Source: Clostridia bacterium (GTDB taxonomy: Bacteria > Bacillota > Clostridia > Lachnospirales > Lachnospiraceae). From it: 64,000 nt of DNA. Shown in pieces: positions 44,205 through 52,950 of this stretch (position 1 is the first letter of the stretch; each line of letters begins with the position of its first letter). The DNA lies in NCBI GenBank assembly GCA_910576325.1, contig CAJTIM010000008.1, forward strand, positions 1 through 64,000, in the 5' to 3' direction. The notes under the pieces were generated by a model that was given only the letters and a program-made list of their open reading frames with translations, did not search any database and had not been told where the DNA came from. A program made the position numbers and the translations under genes.

Positions 44205-45119
44205 TTATTGTGATATTTTTAAATCAAATCCTCCAATACTGCATAAAATCTCAAGCTTTTCTTTCAGCCTCCGTGTTTCGGCTTCGTCCAGATTGAGCTG
44301 CGGCTTTCTCATAAAGCCTGCTTCAATACCTCTTAATTTTAATGCTGTTTTAAAGTATGACATATTACTTCCGCATTGTAAAGTATCACAAAATTCTATA
44401 CACAGATTCTGCACCTTCTTTGCCTCCGTAAGCCTTCCCTGTTTATAAAGCCCATATGCTTCAACAAAAGGCTCCGGAAATACACCGGCTATCCCGGATA
44501 CCGTACCGGCACACCCAAGGGACAGCATCCCCAGCATTGCCCTGTCACAGCCGTGAAGGACGGAAAATTGCCGATTTTGAATCTTAAGGTAATCAATCGT
44601 CCGGTTAATATCTGCAAAACTGTACTTAATGCCCACAACATTGGGACAGCGCTCTGCTATTTCTTTTGCTGTCTCTGCACTGATATCATTTCCCGAGCAC
44701 TGAGGAATATTGTACAGATAAATCGGAAAATCCCCTGCTGCCTCTGCTGCCGCTTCATAGTAGGCAATAAGCTCCCCGTCGGATGCTTTAAAAAACTGTG
44801 GTGTTACCACGCCCGCCCCGTCTGCCCCTATCCGGCATGCATGCTTTATCAAGGCAATTGTTTCTTCCTGTCTCATTGCTCCGCAATGGATAAAAACCGG
44901 CACTCTTTTGCCTGCTTCTTTTACCACGCACTCTGCAATCGACATACGCTCTTCCATAGAAAGCCTCAGCATTTCGCCTGTGGTTCCGCAGGGATACAGG
45001 CAGTGTATCCCTTTGTCCACCAGCATGCGCGTAAGCTGCCTCATGCCGTTTAAATCTACCTCTCCGTCCTTTTGAAACGGAGTAATCATAGCCGCCGTTA
45101 CACCATATAATTTTTTCAT
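44205..45119 (-). CDS. DapA/NanA family aldolase-lyase
   Basis: A 304-residue TIM-barrel class I aldolase. It has the GTTGE motif (YPCGTTGEMLRLSMEER), the catalytic Tyr in YLYNIPQCSG and the Schiff-base Lys in VVGIKYSFADI. The family includes dihydrodipicolinate synthase, N-acetylneuraminate lyase and several 2-keto-acid aldolases. In this cassette a catabolic aldolase is more likely than lysine synthesis; the substrate is unknown. Confidence 0.9.
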   Translation of the reverse strand: MKKLYGVTAAMITPFQKDGEVDLNGMRQLTRMLVDKGIHCLYPCGTTGEMLRLSMEERMSIAECVVKEAGKRVPVFIHCGAMRQEETIALIKHACRIGADGAGVVTPQFFKASDGELIAYYEAAAEAAGDFPIYLYNIPQCSGNDISAETAKEIAERCPNVVGIKYSFADINRTIDYLKIQNRQFSVLHGCDRAMLGMLSLGCAGTVSGIAGVFPEPFVEAYGLYKQGRLTEAKKVQNLCIEFCDTLQCGSNMSYFKTALKLRGIEAGFMRKPQLNLDEAETRRLKEKLEILCSIGGFDLKISQ

Positions 45120-45151
45120 GTTTTCTTCCTCTATATTCTATACTCAGCCGG

Positions 45152-45898
45152 TCAATGCATAATCTTTTCCAAAAACCGTCCGGTTCTTTCTTCCTTCGGA
45201 TGATCAAATATCTGATTGGGCTCTCCTTGTTCCACAATAAAGCCCCCGTCCATAAAAACAACTCTTGAAGAAATATTTCTGGCAAATTTCATCTCATGGG
45301 TCACAATTACCATTGTGATTCCGGTCCTTGCTATTTCTTTGATAATATCCAGCACACCGCCTACAAGCTCCGGATCCAGGGCCGAAGTGGGCTCGTCCAG
45401 AAGGATCACCTGCGGGCGCAGAGCCAATGCCCGGGCAATTCCCGTTCTCTGCTGCTGTCCTCCTGAAATTTCGGAAGGATATGCATCCAGCTTGTCCTGC
45501 ATATTCACCTTTGTGAGCTCCTCCACCGCAATTTTTTTGGCTTCATCCTTATTTTTCTTTTGAACTGTTACTAAACCCTCCATGACATTTTCCAAAACTG
45601 TCTTGTTTTTGAACAAATTGTAATTCTGAAATACCATGGTTGAATTTTTCCGAATCTGAACCATGGCTTTCTTTGTAAGCCTGGCACAATCCGCGAAGTC
45701 GCCTCCGATTTGAATACTTCCCTGTTCCGGCCGCTCCAGGAGATTGATACAGCGCAGAAGTGTTGTCTTTCCCGTACCGCTGGGCCCCATCAGCGTAACC
45801 ACCTCGCCCTTGCGGATATCCAGATCCACACCCTTGAGAACCGCATTTTCACCAAAGGTTTTATGAATATTTCTTAATTTTACAATTGCGTCTTCCAT
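45152..45898 (-). CDS. Amino-acid ABC transporter ATPase
   Basis: A 248-residue ATPase of the polar amino acid (GlnQ/HisP) type: Walker A GPSGTGKTT, signature ISGGQQQRTGIARAL, Walker B VILLDEPTSALDPE and the switch His in IVTHEMKFA. The usual GPSGSGKST is slightly changed. The ATG at 45898 is backed by GGAGG eight bases upstream. It energises the permeases encoded at 48051-50601 and is separated from them by the two UroD-like genes. Confidence 0.94.
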   Translation of the reverse strand: MEDAIVKLRNIHKTFGENAVLKGVDLDIRKGEVVTLMGPSGTGKTTLLRCINLLERPEQGSIQIGGDFADCARLTKKAMVQIRKNSTMVFQNYNLFKNKTVLENVMEGLVTVQKKNKDEAKKIAVEELTKVNMQDKLDAYPSEISGGQQQRTGIARALALRPQVILLDEPTSALDPELVGGVLDIIKEIARTGITMVIVTHEMKFARNISSRVVFMDGGFIVEQGEPNQIFDHPKEERTGRFLEKIMH

Positions 45899-45913
45899 AC
45901 CCTTCCTCCACAT

Positions 45914-46951
45914 CTAGGAACAGCCGCCAAGCCTCTCAACTGCTGTTTTTAAAGCATTTAACTGCCGTTCTCCCACAAACTGGCTTGCACAGCAGCCGGG
46001 GCTTAGAATCACTCCCTTTTTCCCTGCGCTGTCAATAAGCTCTTTTACATGAAGATAGATTTCTTCCTCATTTCCTTCTTCAAGCGGACTTGGAAGTACC
46101 GCACTCTTACTGCTGTCACAGCAGGCACATTCCCGGATGCCGCCCACCAAGCATTTCCCGGTTATTTTCCGCGCTTCCTCCATACTTGGGCTGCACCAGC
46201 GATCATGCCAGTTCAGGGCATTGTTTTCCAGTTCATCAAAAAGGGAAAACATACCGTTCTCTCCATGGAGATGTCCAATATTAAAATAGGTACTATCCTT
46301 ATATGCTTCAATCACCTGGCTGTCAAATGCAATTCCAAATTCCCGGTATGCCTCTTCACTCATATAGGTATCGTTACAGCATTGTGTTGCAAAAAAGAAA
46401 CCGCTTACACCGGCATTTATATTTTCTTTTACAAAATTTATGGTTGTGTCTGTGATTACCTGCAATGCCTGCTTCAATAATTGGGGATTTTCATTCATAT
46501 CAATGAGGATTCGATCCCCTGCCATCTTTCTTGCCGTAGTCAAGGGGCTGAAAATAGTCTGTACAAACGGAATCTGCCCCTTTGTCATTCGGGATACATA
46601 TTGAGCTAAAAGTACCTGATTTCCATAAGCTCCATACATTCCCGGAAGGACCTCCAGCTTCGCCCAGTCCTTCGCCGTATGAACCGCATGTTCAATTACC
46701 TCCGGCGGCTCTCCCCTGGAAGCGGTAATGCGGATTCTTGTTCCCCAGTCCTGTACTCCATACAAGCCAAAGGGCATTAGCTTAATAAAATCATGTTCAT
46801 ATTTCTCTGCAATGTGAACCTGTGCTTTTGCCAGAGTCAGCGGATCCTGGTCTGCACCGGAATAATGCATCCAAACACTGACAGGTACTTTATCTACGGG
46901 CTTAAACTCTAAGGCCGCTTTGATACGTTCTGTCCTTGTCATCTCATACAT
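45914..46951 (-). CDS. UroD/MtaA-like protein, copy 2
   Basis: A 345-residue TIM-barrel protein of the uroporphyrinogen decarboxylase/MtaA superfamily, clearly paralogous to the next gene upstream (shared FIKLMPFGLYG, TIFSPLTTARK-AGDRI, NIGHLHGENGMF, WHDRWC and ARKITGKCLVGG). The heme enzyme's usual N-terminal arginine pocket is not seen, so heme synthesis is unlikely. The HLH pair and the late SPGCC Cys could form the zinc site of MtaA-type methyltransferases, which move methyl groups to coenzyme M or a cobamide. The ATG at 46951 has GGAGG eight bases upstream. Confidence 0.85.
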   Translation of the reverse strand: MYEMTRTERIKAALEFKPVDKVPVSVWMHYSGADQDPLTLAKAQVHIAEKYEHDFIKLMPFGLYGVQDWGTRIRITASRGEPPEVIEHAVHTAKDWAKLEVLPGMYGAYGNQVLLAQYVSRMTKGQIPFVQTIFSPLTTARKMAGDRILIDMNENPQLLKQALQVITDTTINFVKENINAGVSGFFFATQCCNDTYMSEEAYREFGIAFDSQVIEAYKDSTYFNIGHLHGENGMFSLFDELENNALNWHDRWCSPSMEEARKITGKCLVGGIRECACCDSSKSAVLPSPLEEGNEEEIYLHVKELIDSAGKKGVILSPGCCASQFVGERQLNALKTAVERLGGCS

Positions 46952-46968
46952 CCTTTGTACCTCCAAAA

Positions 46969-48000
46969 CTATTTTTTACTGTTTACGGCGCTTCTCAATG
47001 CATACTGGCTGATTTCCGTAATTTCCTGATCCACGCAGCATCCCGGTGCAATGATCAGTCCCCGTCCGTCTACCTGTCTGATTGCCTCCTGTACGTGTGC
47101 TGTAATTTCTCTGACATTTTCGTCTTTTAAAATACTCTCTCTCACTTTATTTCCATCCGCATCAAAATACGGAACCTCTCTGACACCTCCAACCAGGCAT
47201 TTACCGGTTATTTTTCTGGCCTCTTCAAGATTCGGGGTGCACCAGCGATCATGCCAGCTAATGGCTGAAAAAGGAAGCTGTGAAAATGCTTCAAACATTC
47301 CGTTTTCTCCATGCAGATGTCCGATATTCAAAAATGTCGCATCCTTATATGTATCTATCATCTTGCACATATAATATTTTTCAAATTCTTCATATTCTTC
47401 CGGGGTAATTGTGTCCGTATTACAGCACTGGGTTGCCAGAAAGAAGCCGCTTACTCCCGCTTCTATATTCGCCTTTACAAAGCCTATTGTTGTATCTGTG
47501 ATGACCTGCAGCGCCTCCTTTAATAGCTTCGGGTTTGTCCTCATATCCTCAAAAATACGGTCACCGGCCAGCTTGCGGGCTGTGGTAAGCGGTGAAAAAA
47601 TCGTCTGTATAAAGGGAAGATCTTCCCCCTTTGTCAGCTTCATCACCTGTCTGGCCAGTTCTACCTGCTTCCCATAGCTTCCAAAATATGGGGGAACCAC
47701 CTCCAGACGTCCCCAGTCTTCCGTTTCTTTGATCCCGTATTCCGCCACAAGAGGAGGATGATTGACTTTACAAAAGATATCAATCTGTGCTCCCCAGGGC
47801 TGTATGCCGTATAAGCCAAAGGGCATCAGCTTGATAAAATCATAGTCAAACTTCCTGGCTGTTTTCACCTGAGTTTCCGCAAGGCTTACGGGGTCCTGAT
47901 CCACAGTAGAAAAATGCTGCCAGATACTTATCGGAACTCTGTCCACTTCCTGTCCGGCCAATGCTGCCTTTAATCTTTCTGTTTTTGTCATCTTATCCAT
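46969..48000 (-). CDS. UroD/MtaA-like protein, copy 1
   Basis: A 343-residue paralogue of the neighbouring gene (about half the residues identical by eye), with the same DFIKLMPFGLYG, TIFSPLTTARKLAGDRI, GHLHGENGMF and IAPGCC landmarks. Start at 48000 with AAAGGA upstream; the longer open frame lacks a site. The tandem pair lies between an amino-acid type permease and its ATPase, suggesting that both proteins process an imported, probably methylated or sulfur-containing, amino acid. No corrinoid protein gene is seen in the window. Confidence 0.85.
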   Translation of the reverse strand: MDKMTKTERLKAALAGQEVDRVPISIWQHFSTVDQDPVSLAETQVKTARKFDYDFIKLMPFGLYGIQPWGAQIDIFCKVNHPPLVAEYGIKETEDWGRLEVVPPYFGSYGKQVELARQVMKLTKGEDLPFIQTIFSPLTTARKLAGDRIFEDMRTNPKLLKEALQVITDTTIGFVKANIEAGVSGFFLATQCCNTDTITPEEYEEFEKYYMCKMIDTYKDATFLNIGHLHGENGMFEAFSQLPFSAISWHDRWCTPNLEEARKITGKCLVGGVREVPYFDADGNKVRESILKDENVREITAHVQEAIRQVDGRGLIIAPGCCVDQEITEISQYALRSAVNSKK

Positions 48001-48441
48001 CTGTTGTTTTTTCCTTTCTTTCCGCCTTGGTATTCTGCCAAAATCCTGTTTCAGCCCACACTTCCCAACATTCTTTTGCTGACTGACTCCCATTTCCCAA
48101 ATACAAAGGTCAGGCCAAGTCCAATCAGCCAGTAGATGACTGCTGCCGCAATATAGCTTTCCGTGTATCTTTCCGTCAAAGAGGTATATAGTCTTGCTGC
48201 CGCAATAATATCAATTACTTGTAAGGTAAATGCCAGCGACATCAGCTTCACTGTGGACATATAGTGGGTAAAAAAGCTGGGAATTGCAATTGCCAGCGCC
48301 TGGGGAAATATGATCCGCATCATGGCCTGTCCGCCCGTCATACCAACGGAATAGCAGCCCTCCATCTGTCCGTGTTCAACAGAAGCCAGTGCGCTGCGGA
48401 TGACTTCACATTGGTAACCTGCCTGGCATATAATATAAGTT

Positions 48442-49569
48442 AACTTGTTGTGCTAGTTGATTGTTGATATAGAAAAACTTCAACACCATATGCTATCCTA
48501 TAGTTGTACACGACTACAGACTATGAAAGGAGACACATGATGTTGAAGTTTCAAGATGATTATACCACTCTCATAGCAACTTTTGAAGATTTTATTTTGC
48601 TTGTTTACACAATTGTTGATGATTTATACCAGCAGGTTGTTCCTGTGTCTGTTTCGCAAAGGCGGAACGTGCACACGGCTAAAATGTCTGATTCCGAAAT
48701 TATTACCTTAAGTATCTGCGGCGAACTGACTGGCACAGATTCTGAAAAAGCATGGTATTCTTTTGTGAAACGCAATTACCGGCATCTGTTTCCCAGACTC
48801 TGCAGCCGTACCCGCTTCAATCGAACCAGGAGGGCGCTTTTGCAGGCAACGGAACTGCTCCGTCAGCAGCTGGCACAGTCCTTTCCTATACCAGTCAGTC
48901 GTTATTTTGTCATTGACAGCTTTCCACTTCCGGTCTGCAAGTTTGGGCGTGCGCATTACTGCCATTCTTTTCGCACGGAAGGCGCGAATTATGGAAGGTG
49001 TCCTTCCAAAAAGGAAACTTATTTTGGTTTCAAAGTCCATGCCTTGATTACGCTGGAGGGTTATATTTCAGCATTTGAGATCACTCCGGCATCCGTGGAT
49101 GACAGGGAAGGGCTCCGGGATTTTGCGGAGAATCACCTTGGTCTGGTAATCCTTGGGGATAAAGGATATACGGGAGAAGCCCTGTCTGCCGACATGCAAA
49201 ACAAAGGGATCTGCTTAATGTCCTTAAAGCCTTCCAATTATAAAAAGAACTGGCCCACAGAAATACGGCGGTTGATTTTTCGCTTCAGGAGGAGGGTGGA
49301 AACCGTATTTTCGCAGCTAAGCGGACAACTGAATGCGGAAAGAGTGCTGGCAAAAAGTTTCCGGGGATTATGTACCCGACTTCAGAACAAAGTCTTAGGA
49401 CATAATCTGTGTATGGCATTCAACAGCATATTCCTGGAACCCTGTGACATAGGAAAAATCAAACAACTGATATTCTAAAAAATTTTCCGAAAATGCATAG
49501 GGACTTTTTGGCTTTTTCAGTGTTTAGGCAAAGTATGCGATATTAGTTATTTAAGTAGCACAACGAGTT
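48442..49569 (+). mobile_element. IS982-family insertion sequence
   Basis: A 1128-bp element with terminal inverted repeats AACTTGTTGTGCTAGTT (left) and AACTCGTTGTGCTACTT (right, reversed), 15 of 17 positions equal. It is flanked by the direct repeat AAGTT at 48437-48441 and 49570-49574. It carries one transposase gene. Intact ends and open frame point to a recent insertion. Confidence 0.93.
48537..49478 (+). CDS. IS982 family transposase
   Basis: A 313-residue DDE transposase. Catalytic residues are visible as Asp in FVIDSFPLPVCK, Asp in LVILGDKGYTGE and Glu in FRRRVETVFSQLSGQL. The ATG at 48537 is preferred because AAAGGAG lies six bases upstream; the frame is open 11 codons earlier. Length is normal for the family and no lesion is seen. 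Confidence 0.93.
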   Translation: MMLKFQDDYTTLIATFEDFILLVYTIVDDLYQQVVPVSVSQRRNVHTAKMSDSEIITLSICGELTGTDSEKAWYSFVKRNYRHLFPRLCSRTRFNRTRRALLQATELLRQQLAQSFPIPVSRYFVIDSFPLPVCKFGRAHYCHSFRTEGANYGRCPSKKETYFGFKVHALITLEGYISAFEITPASVDDREGLRDFAENHLGLVILGDKGYTGEALSADMQNKGICLMSLKPSNYKKNWPTEIRRLIFRFRRRVETVFSQLSGQLNAERVLAKSFRGLCTRLQNKVLGHNLCMAFNSIFLEPCDIGKIKQLIF

Positions 49570-49884
49570 AAGTTACATAAATCGTTACAAGTCCCGGCAC
49601 ATCAAAAGCCTTTATATCTGCCGCAAAAAACCGATTTGCCATATATGCAATTCCATACGGAAGACTATAATAGACAATAAACAACTGGACAATCATCGGG
49701 GTCCCTCTGGTATATCCAACCAGCAGTCCAATCAACGGGCTGATAATCTTCACTCTCTTCATTCTCAGAAATGCCAGGAATACGCCTAATACGATAGCGG
49801 AAGCCATGACAATCAAGGCTATGAAAAGTGTTCTGGGTACTGCTTTTAAAATTGTAAAAAATGCGCCATATAGTAAGTCCGCTC

Positions 49885-50601
49885 TCATTTTCCGCCTCCC
49901 TGCAGCTTTATGCCTGTTGAGAGCTTATATTTTTTAAAGTAATTCTCTCCAAGCTTAAACAAATTGGAAACTACCGCTGTCAGAATCCAGTAAAAAATTG
50001 CTACTGCAATGTAAGTTTCCATCTTCCTGATTCCATAGGTATCGGTGATAATCAGTTTTGCCTTTCCCATTAGGTCAATCACTCCTATGGTGAACAGCAG
50101 AGAAGTGTCTTTTACAATGTCAATTGCCGTATTACACAATTGGGGCAAGGCCACCGGAAGCGTCTGCGCCGCAATAATCCTTCGAAAGGTCTGAAGGCCT
50201 GTCATGCCAATCGCTGCGGCGGCCTCATGCTGCCCCTTATCTACGGATAAATATGCCGGCCGTAATATTTCCGACAGATAAGGAATGTAATGAAACATCA
50301 TTGCAATTAATACGTATACGGTAGCCGGCCAGCCGGAAGTATCAATGTGAATCCCCTTAAGCAATCCCGGCAGTACAAAGTAAGCAATAAACAATTCCAA
50401 CATTCCCGGCATGCTTCGTATAAAAGACAGCCACAATCCGCAGAACTGTGATAACACAGGTACTTTTTTAATACGGACTGCCGTAATGGGTATGGCTAAC
50501 ATAAAACATAGGAGCAGCGATTCGATTACCACGAGTACTGTGTATGCAAAGGAATCAAGCATCATGGGAATCGCTTTTAATATGTAGAGGATATCAAACA
50601 C
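49885..50601 (-). CDS. Amino-acid ABC transporter permease
   Basis: A 238-residue membrane protein of the HisM/GlnP family with about five helices and the EAA loop (KGQHEAAAAIGMTGLQTFRRIIAAQTLPVALP). It follows the binding protein gene by 44 nt and overlaps the interrupted second permease by four bases. Confidence 0.93.
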   Translation of the reverse strand: MFDILYILKAIPMMLDSFAYTVLVVIESLLLCFMLAIPITAVRIKKVPVLSQFCGLWLSFIRSMPGMLELFIAYFVLPGLLKGIHIDTSGWPATVYVLIAMMFHYIPYLSEILRPAYLSVDKGQHEAAAAIGMTGLQTFRRIIAAQTLPVALPQLCNTAIDIVKDTSLLFTIGVIDLMGKAKLIITDTYGIRKMETYIAVAIFYWILTAVVSNLFKLGENYFKKYKLSTGIKLQGGGK

Positions 50602-50645
50602 TTTAATCCTGCACCGCCCTTCCGCACAATTCTATTTCAATGTGC

Positions 50646-51566
50646 CTATTCCTTGATATATTTCAGGTTTTCAAGCAAATCGTATCCGTACCATTTTACG
50701 GACAGCTCGGATATCTTTCCGCTCTCGGTCAACTGCTTTAACGCCTCATTTACTTCCTGGCAGAAATCGGTTTCACCTTTTTTGATGATTAGAACTGTCT
50801 GGTCTACTTTCACGGGTTCGTCGATTTCAACGATATCCAGATTCATTTCTTCTGCAATTCCCAGGTTGTCATTATTGTTTGGATTGATAAACACATCGCA
50901 TTGTCCTTCTGCTACCATGGTCAGCTTTTCTGCTGTGGTTAATCCGTCCTGTGTGGGAATCTCGTCTAAAACATTTCCGTTGTCCTCATTCCACTTTGTC
51001 AATGCCTTATAAATTCCGCCGCCGGGTGCTACGGGAACAATTTTCCATCCCTGATCAACCGCATCCTTCAGATTTGTAATCTTATCTTTATCCTCTGCGC
51101 GCACATATAATTTCATTGCCGCTGCTCCAACCGGATATTCGGGAACTTCATAGGCTTCCTGACGTTCCGGAGTGAGATAATAGCCGCCTGCGGACATATC
51201 TGCCTCCCCAGCCTCCATTGTAATATCCTGTACTTCCTCTGTTACTGCCTGGATTTCCAGGGTGTAATTCTTTAGCAGCTTATTGATTTCTACTACGATA
51301 TCATATTCATATCCCTGCAGATTTCCTTCTGCGTCCACCCATGACAGGGGATTCATCATATTGGATACCAGAACGGTTTTTACTTCTTTTTCGCTGTTTT
51401 CTGCTGTATTTTCCTCTGTTTCTGCTTCTGCCGGAGCATTTGCTGCCTCCTGCTGGGGAGCGGCTTCCGGCTCAGGAGCTTTTTGGGAACAGCCGGTAAG
51501 GGCCGCTATCATTGTGGTTAATAATAAAATACATCCTGCCTTTTTCAACTTATCTGCTTGTCTCAT
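50646..51566 (-). CDS. Amino-acid ABC transporter substrate-binding lipoprotein
   Basis: A 306-residue lipoprotein; the lipobox LTGC places the modified Cys near residue 26, and an Ala/Glu/Pro linker runs to about residue 60. The SBP_bac_3 domain follows (LSWVDAEGNLQGYEYDIVVEINKLL, DMSAGGYYLTPERQEAY, NPNNNDNLGIAEEMNLDIV). It is the first gene of the cassette. The ligand is not known; the domain usually binds polar amino acids. AAAGGAG precedes the start. Confidence 0.93.
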   Translation of the reverse strand: MRQADKLKKAGCILLLTTMIAALTGCSQKAPEPEAAPQQEAANAPAEAETEENTAENSEKEVKTVLVSNMMNPLSWVDAEGNLQGYEYDIVVEINKLLKNYTLEIQAVTEEVQDITMEAGEADMSAGGYYLTPERQEAYEVPEYPVGAAAMKLYVRAEDKDKITNLKDAVDQGWKIVPVAPGGGIYKALTKWNEDNGNVLDEIPTQDGLTTAEKLTMVAEGQCDVFINPNNNDNLGIAEEMNLDIVEIDEPVKVDQTVLIIKKGETDFCQEVNEALKQLTESGKISELSVKWYGYDLLENLKYIKE

Positions 51567-51718
51567 GCTTTTCTCCTTTTCTGAATGTAATTACTATTTC
51601 GATTTGAATATACTTTTTTATTTTCTTTGATTTTTATTGTCTTTTGCTCTTTCCTCCTTTCTGTATACTCTGTCAGGCAGACGCGCCGGCATGTCTGTCT
51701 GGAGCTTTTAGACGTCAA

Positions 51719-51747
51719 TATTTAAAATATATTTGCCGTATTGACAA
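51719..51747 (-). promoter_or_regulatory. Promoter of the ABC/UroD-like cassette
   Basis: Minus strand TTGTCA (51742-51747), 17 nt, TAAATA (51719-51724). The 5' UTR contains a hairpin (CAGACAGAC/GTCTGCCTG, about 51682-51709). The nearest AAAACGTTTT palindrome is about 45 bp upstream of the -35 box. Confidence 0.55.
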
Positions 51748-51791
51748 ACTTATATTTTACATAATAGTTATTTGTTTGTTCCATTTTTGAT

Positions 51792-51801
51792 AAAACGTTT
51801 T
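51792..51801. promoter_or_regulatory. LacI-type operator palindrome 1
   Basis: TGATAAAACGTTTTCTTGAG; central AAAACGTTTT is a perfect palindrome typical of LacI/PurR-type sites with a central CG. Confidence 0.6.
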
Positions 51802-51914
51802 CTTGAGCTTTTAAAAATTTTTTGTGCTGGAATATTTTATGTAAATATTTAATGTTATGTAAACAGCATTTTTATTTTTCTATATATTTATATTTGGTTC
51901 TGTTATTCTTTTAA

Positions 51915-51924
51915 AAAACGTTTT
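51915..51924. promoter_or_regulatory. LacI-type operator palindrome 2
   Basis: AAAAAACGTTTTATTGAG; same perfect AAAACGTTTT core and the same TTGAG tail as site 1, 123 bp away. Confidence 0.6.
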
Positions 51925-52015
51925 ATTGAGTATGCAAAAAATAATTTAACTATAAATTCCATTTTTTACAATAAAATCAAGCATTTTCCTATTACCTTCA
52001 ATATTTTTGATTGAT

Positions 52016-52025
52016 AAAACGTTTT
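52016..52025. promoter_or_regulatory. LacI-type operator palindrome 3
   Basis: TTGATAAAACGTTTTCACAG; third copy of the core, 101 bp from site 2. The three sites span the AT-rich 680-bp region 51567-52248, which otherwise holds only the two divergent promoters. Confidence 0.6.
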
Positions 52026-52154
52026 CACAGTTAAATAATACAAAAAGATTTTATAATTGTCAATATATTTTTGCAAAATCAACTATATAAATATTTGGCA
52101 GAAGCAATAAAGTATACAAATCGCCCATCACTCCTGGGATGAAACGGAAATTCA

Positions 52155-52183
52155 TTGCAAAGTCCTGTTCTCTAAGATATACT
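52155..52183 (+). promoter_or_regulatory. Promoter of the HAD gene
   Basis: TTGCAA (52155-52160), exactly 17 nt, TATACT (52178-52183), about 66 nt before the HAD start, which has GGAGG nine bases upstream. Confidence 0.65.
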
Positions 52184-52248
52184 ATAAAGCACAGATTTAA
52201 CGGTATCGTTTTGCATAGTGAGTTTATTTTATTTGGAGGTAATGGGCT

Positions 52249-52937
52249 ATGAAGCACTTTGATGTTATTTTATGGGATGTGGATGGGACGCTTCTTAACT
52301 TTTTGGAGGCTGAGAAGGCGGCTATTCGTTCGCTTTTTTCGGAGTTTGGGCTTGGGGCGTGTACGGATGAGATGCTGGGGCGGTATTCGGGTATTAACCG
52401 GAAGTACTGGAATCGGCTGGAGCGCGGGGAGATGTCAAAGGCGGAGATTTTGGTGGGGCGGTTTGAGGAATTTTTTGCTGCAGAGGGGCTTGATCCTTCT
52501 CTGAGCGTGCGGTTTAATGAGGCTTATCAGGTGCGGCTTGGGGATACGGTTGTGTTTTGTGATCATAGTAAGGAGCTTGTGTCCTCTCTGGTCGGGAAGA
52601 TTCGGCAGTATGTGGTGTCAATGGGACTATGGTGGCGCAGACTAAGAAGCTTCGTAATTCCGGGTTTGATACGCTGATGGATGGAGTGTTTTTGTCGGAG
52701 GAGGTTGGGTTTGAGAAACCGGCGAAGGAGTTTTTTGAACGGGTGTTTGAACGGATTGGGGATGTGGAGAGGGAACGGGTGCTGATCGTGGGGGATTCGC
52801 TGTCCAGTGATATTTTAGGGGGGACTTTTGCGGGGATAAGGACTTGCTGGTATAATCCGGGCGGAGGTGTGAATGATACGGAGGCTCGGGTGGATTTTGA
52901 GGTGCGGGATTTGAATGAGATTTTGGCTGTGCTTTAG
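52249..52937 (+). pseudogene. HAD-family phosphatase (YjjG-like) with a frameshift
   Basis: Two overlapping frames encode one HAD hydrolase. The first (52249 to about 52620) has motif I DVILWDVDGTLLNF; the second (to 52937) has KKLRNSGFDTLMDGVFLSEEVGFEKPAKEFF and the motif III/IV region VLIVGDSLSSDILGG. The join is at GTGTCAATGGGAC (52616-52628): one extra A would restore YVVSNGTMVAQTKKL, the expected motif II. So one base is missing exactly at the motif II Ser-Asn-Gly. The restored protein would be about 230 residues, like YjjG pyrimidine nucleotidases. A base-calling error in a short A run cannot be excluded. Confidence 0.85.
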
Positions 52938-52950
52938 GTTGTGCAGGGTC

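Larger units (their letters stand above)
48051..49888 (-). pseudogene. Amino-acid ABC permease gene interrupted by IS982-family element
   Basis: The 5' part (49575-49888, 104 codons plus the duplicated target) and the 3' part (48051-48436) belong to one HisM/GlnP-type permease. Removing the element and one 5-bp duplication restores an uninterrupted frame: ...LVTIYVT joins YIICQAGYQCEVIRSALAS, giving 234 residues, close to the 238 of its partner permease. The restored EAA-like segment (VEHGQMEGCYSVGMTGGQAM) is typical. Its ATG overlaps the stop of the partner gene by four bases. The transporter is probably non-functional in this strain unless the partner permease works as a homodimer. Confidence 0.93.

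Noticed and set aside
44205..45119. dapA as lysine biosynthesis gene
   Set aside because: Catalytic motifs fit the whole DapA/NanA family; the catabolic LacI-regulated setting argues against a biosynthetic role.
45914..48000. hemE (heme biosynthesis) for the two UroD-like genes
   Set aside because: No heme genes nearby, paralogous tandem pair inside an amino-acid transport cassette, and MtaA-like rather than HemE-like landmarks.
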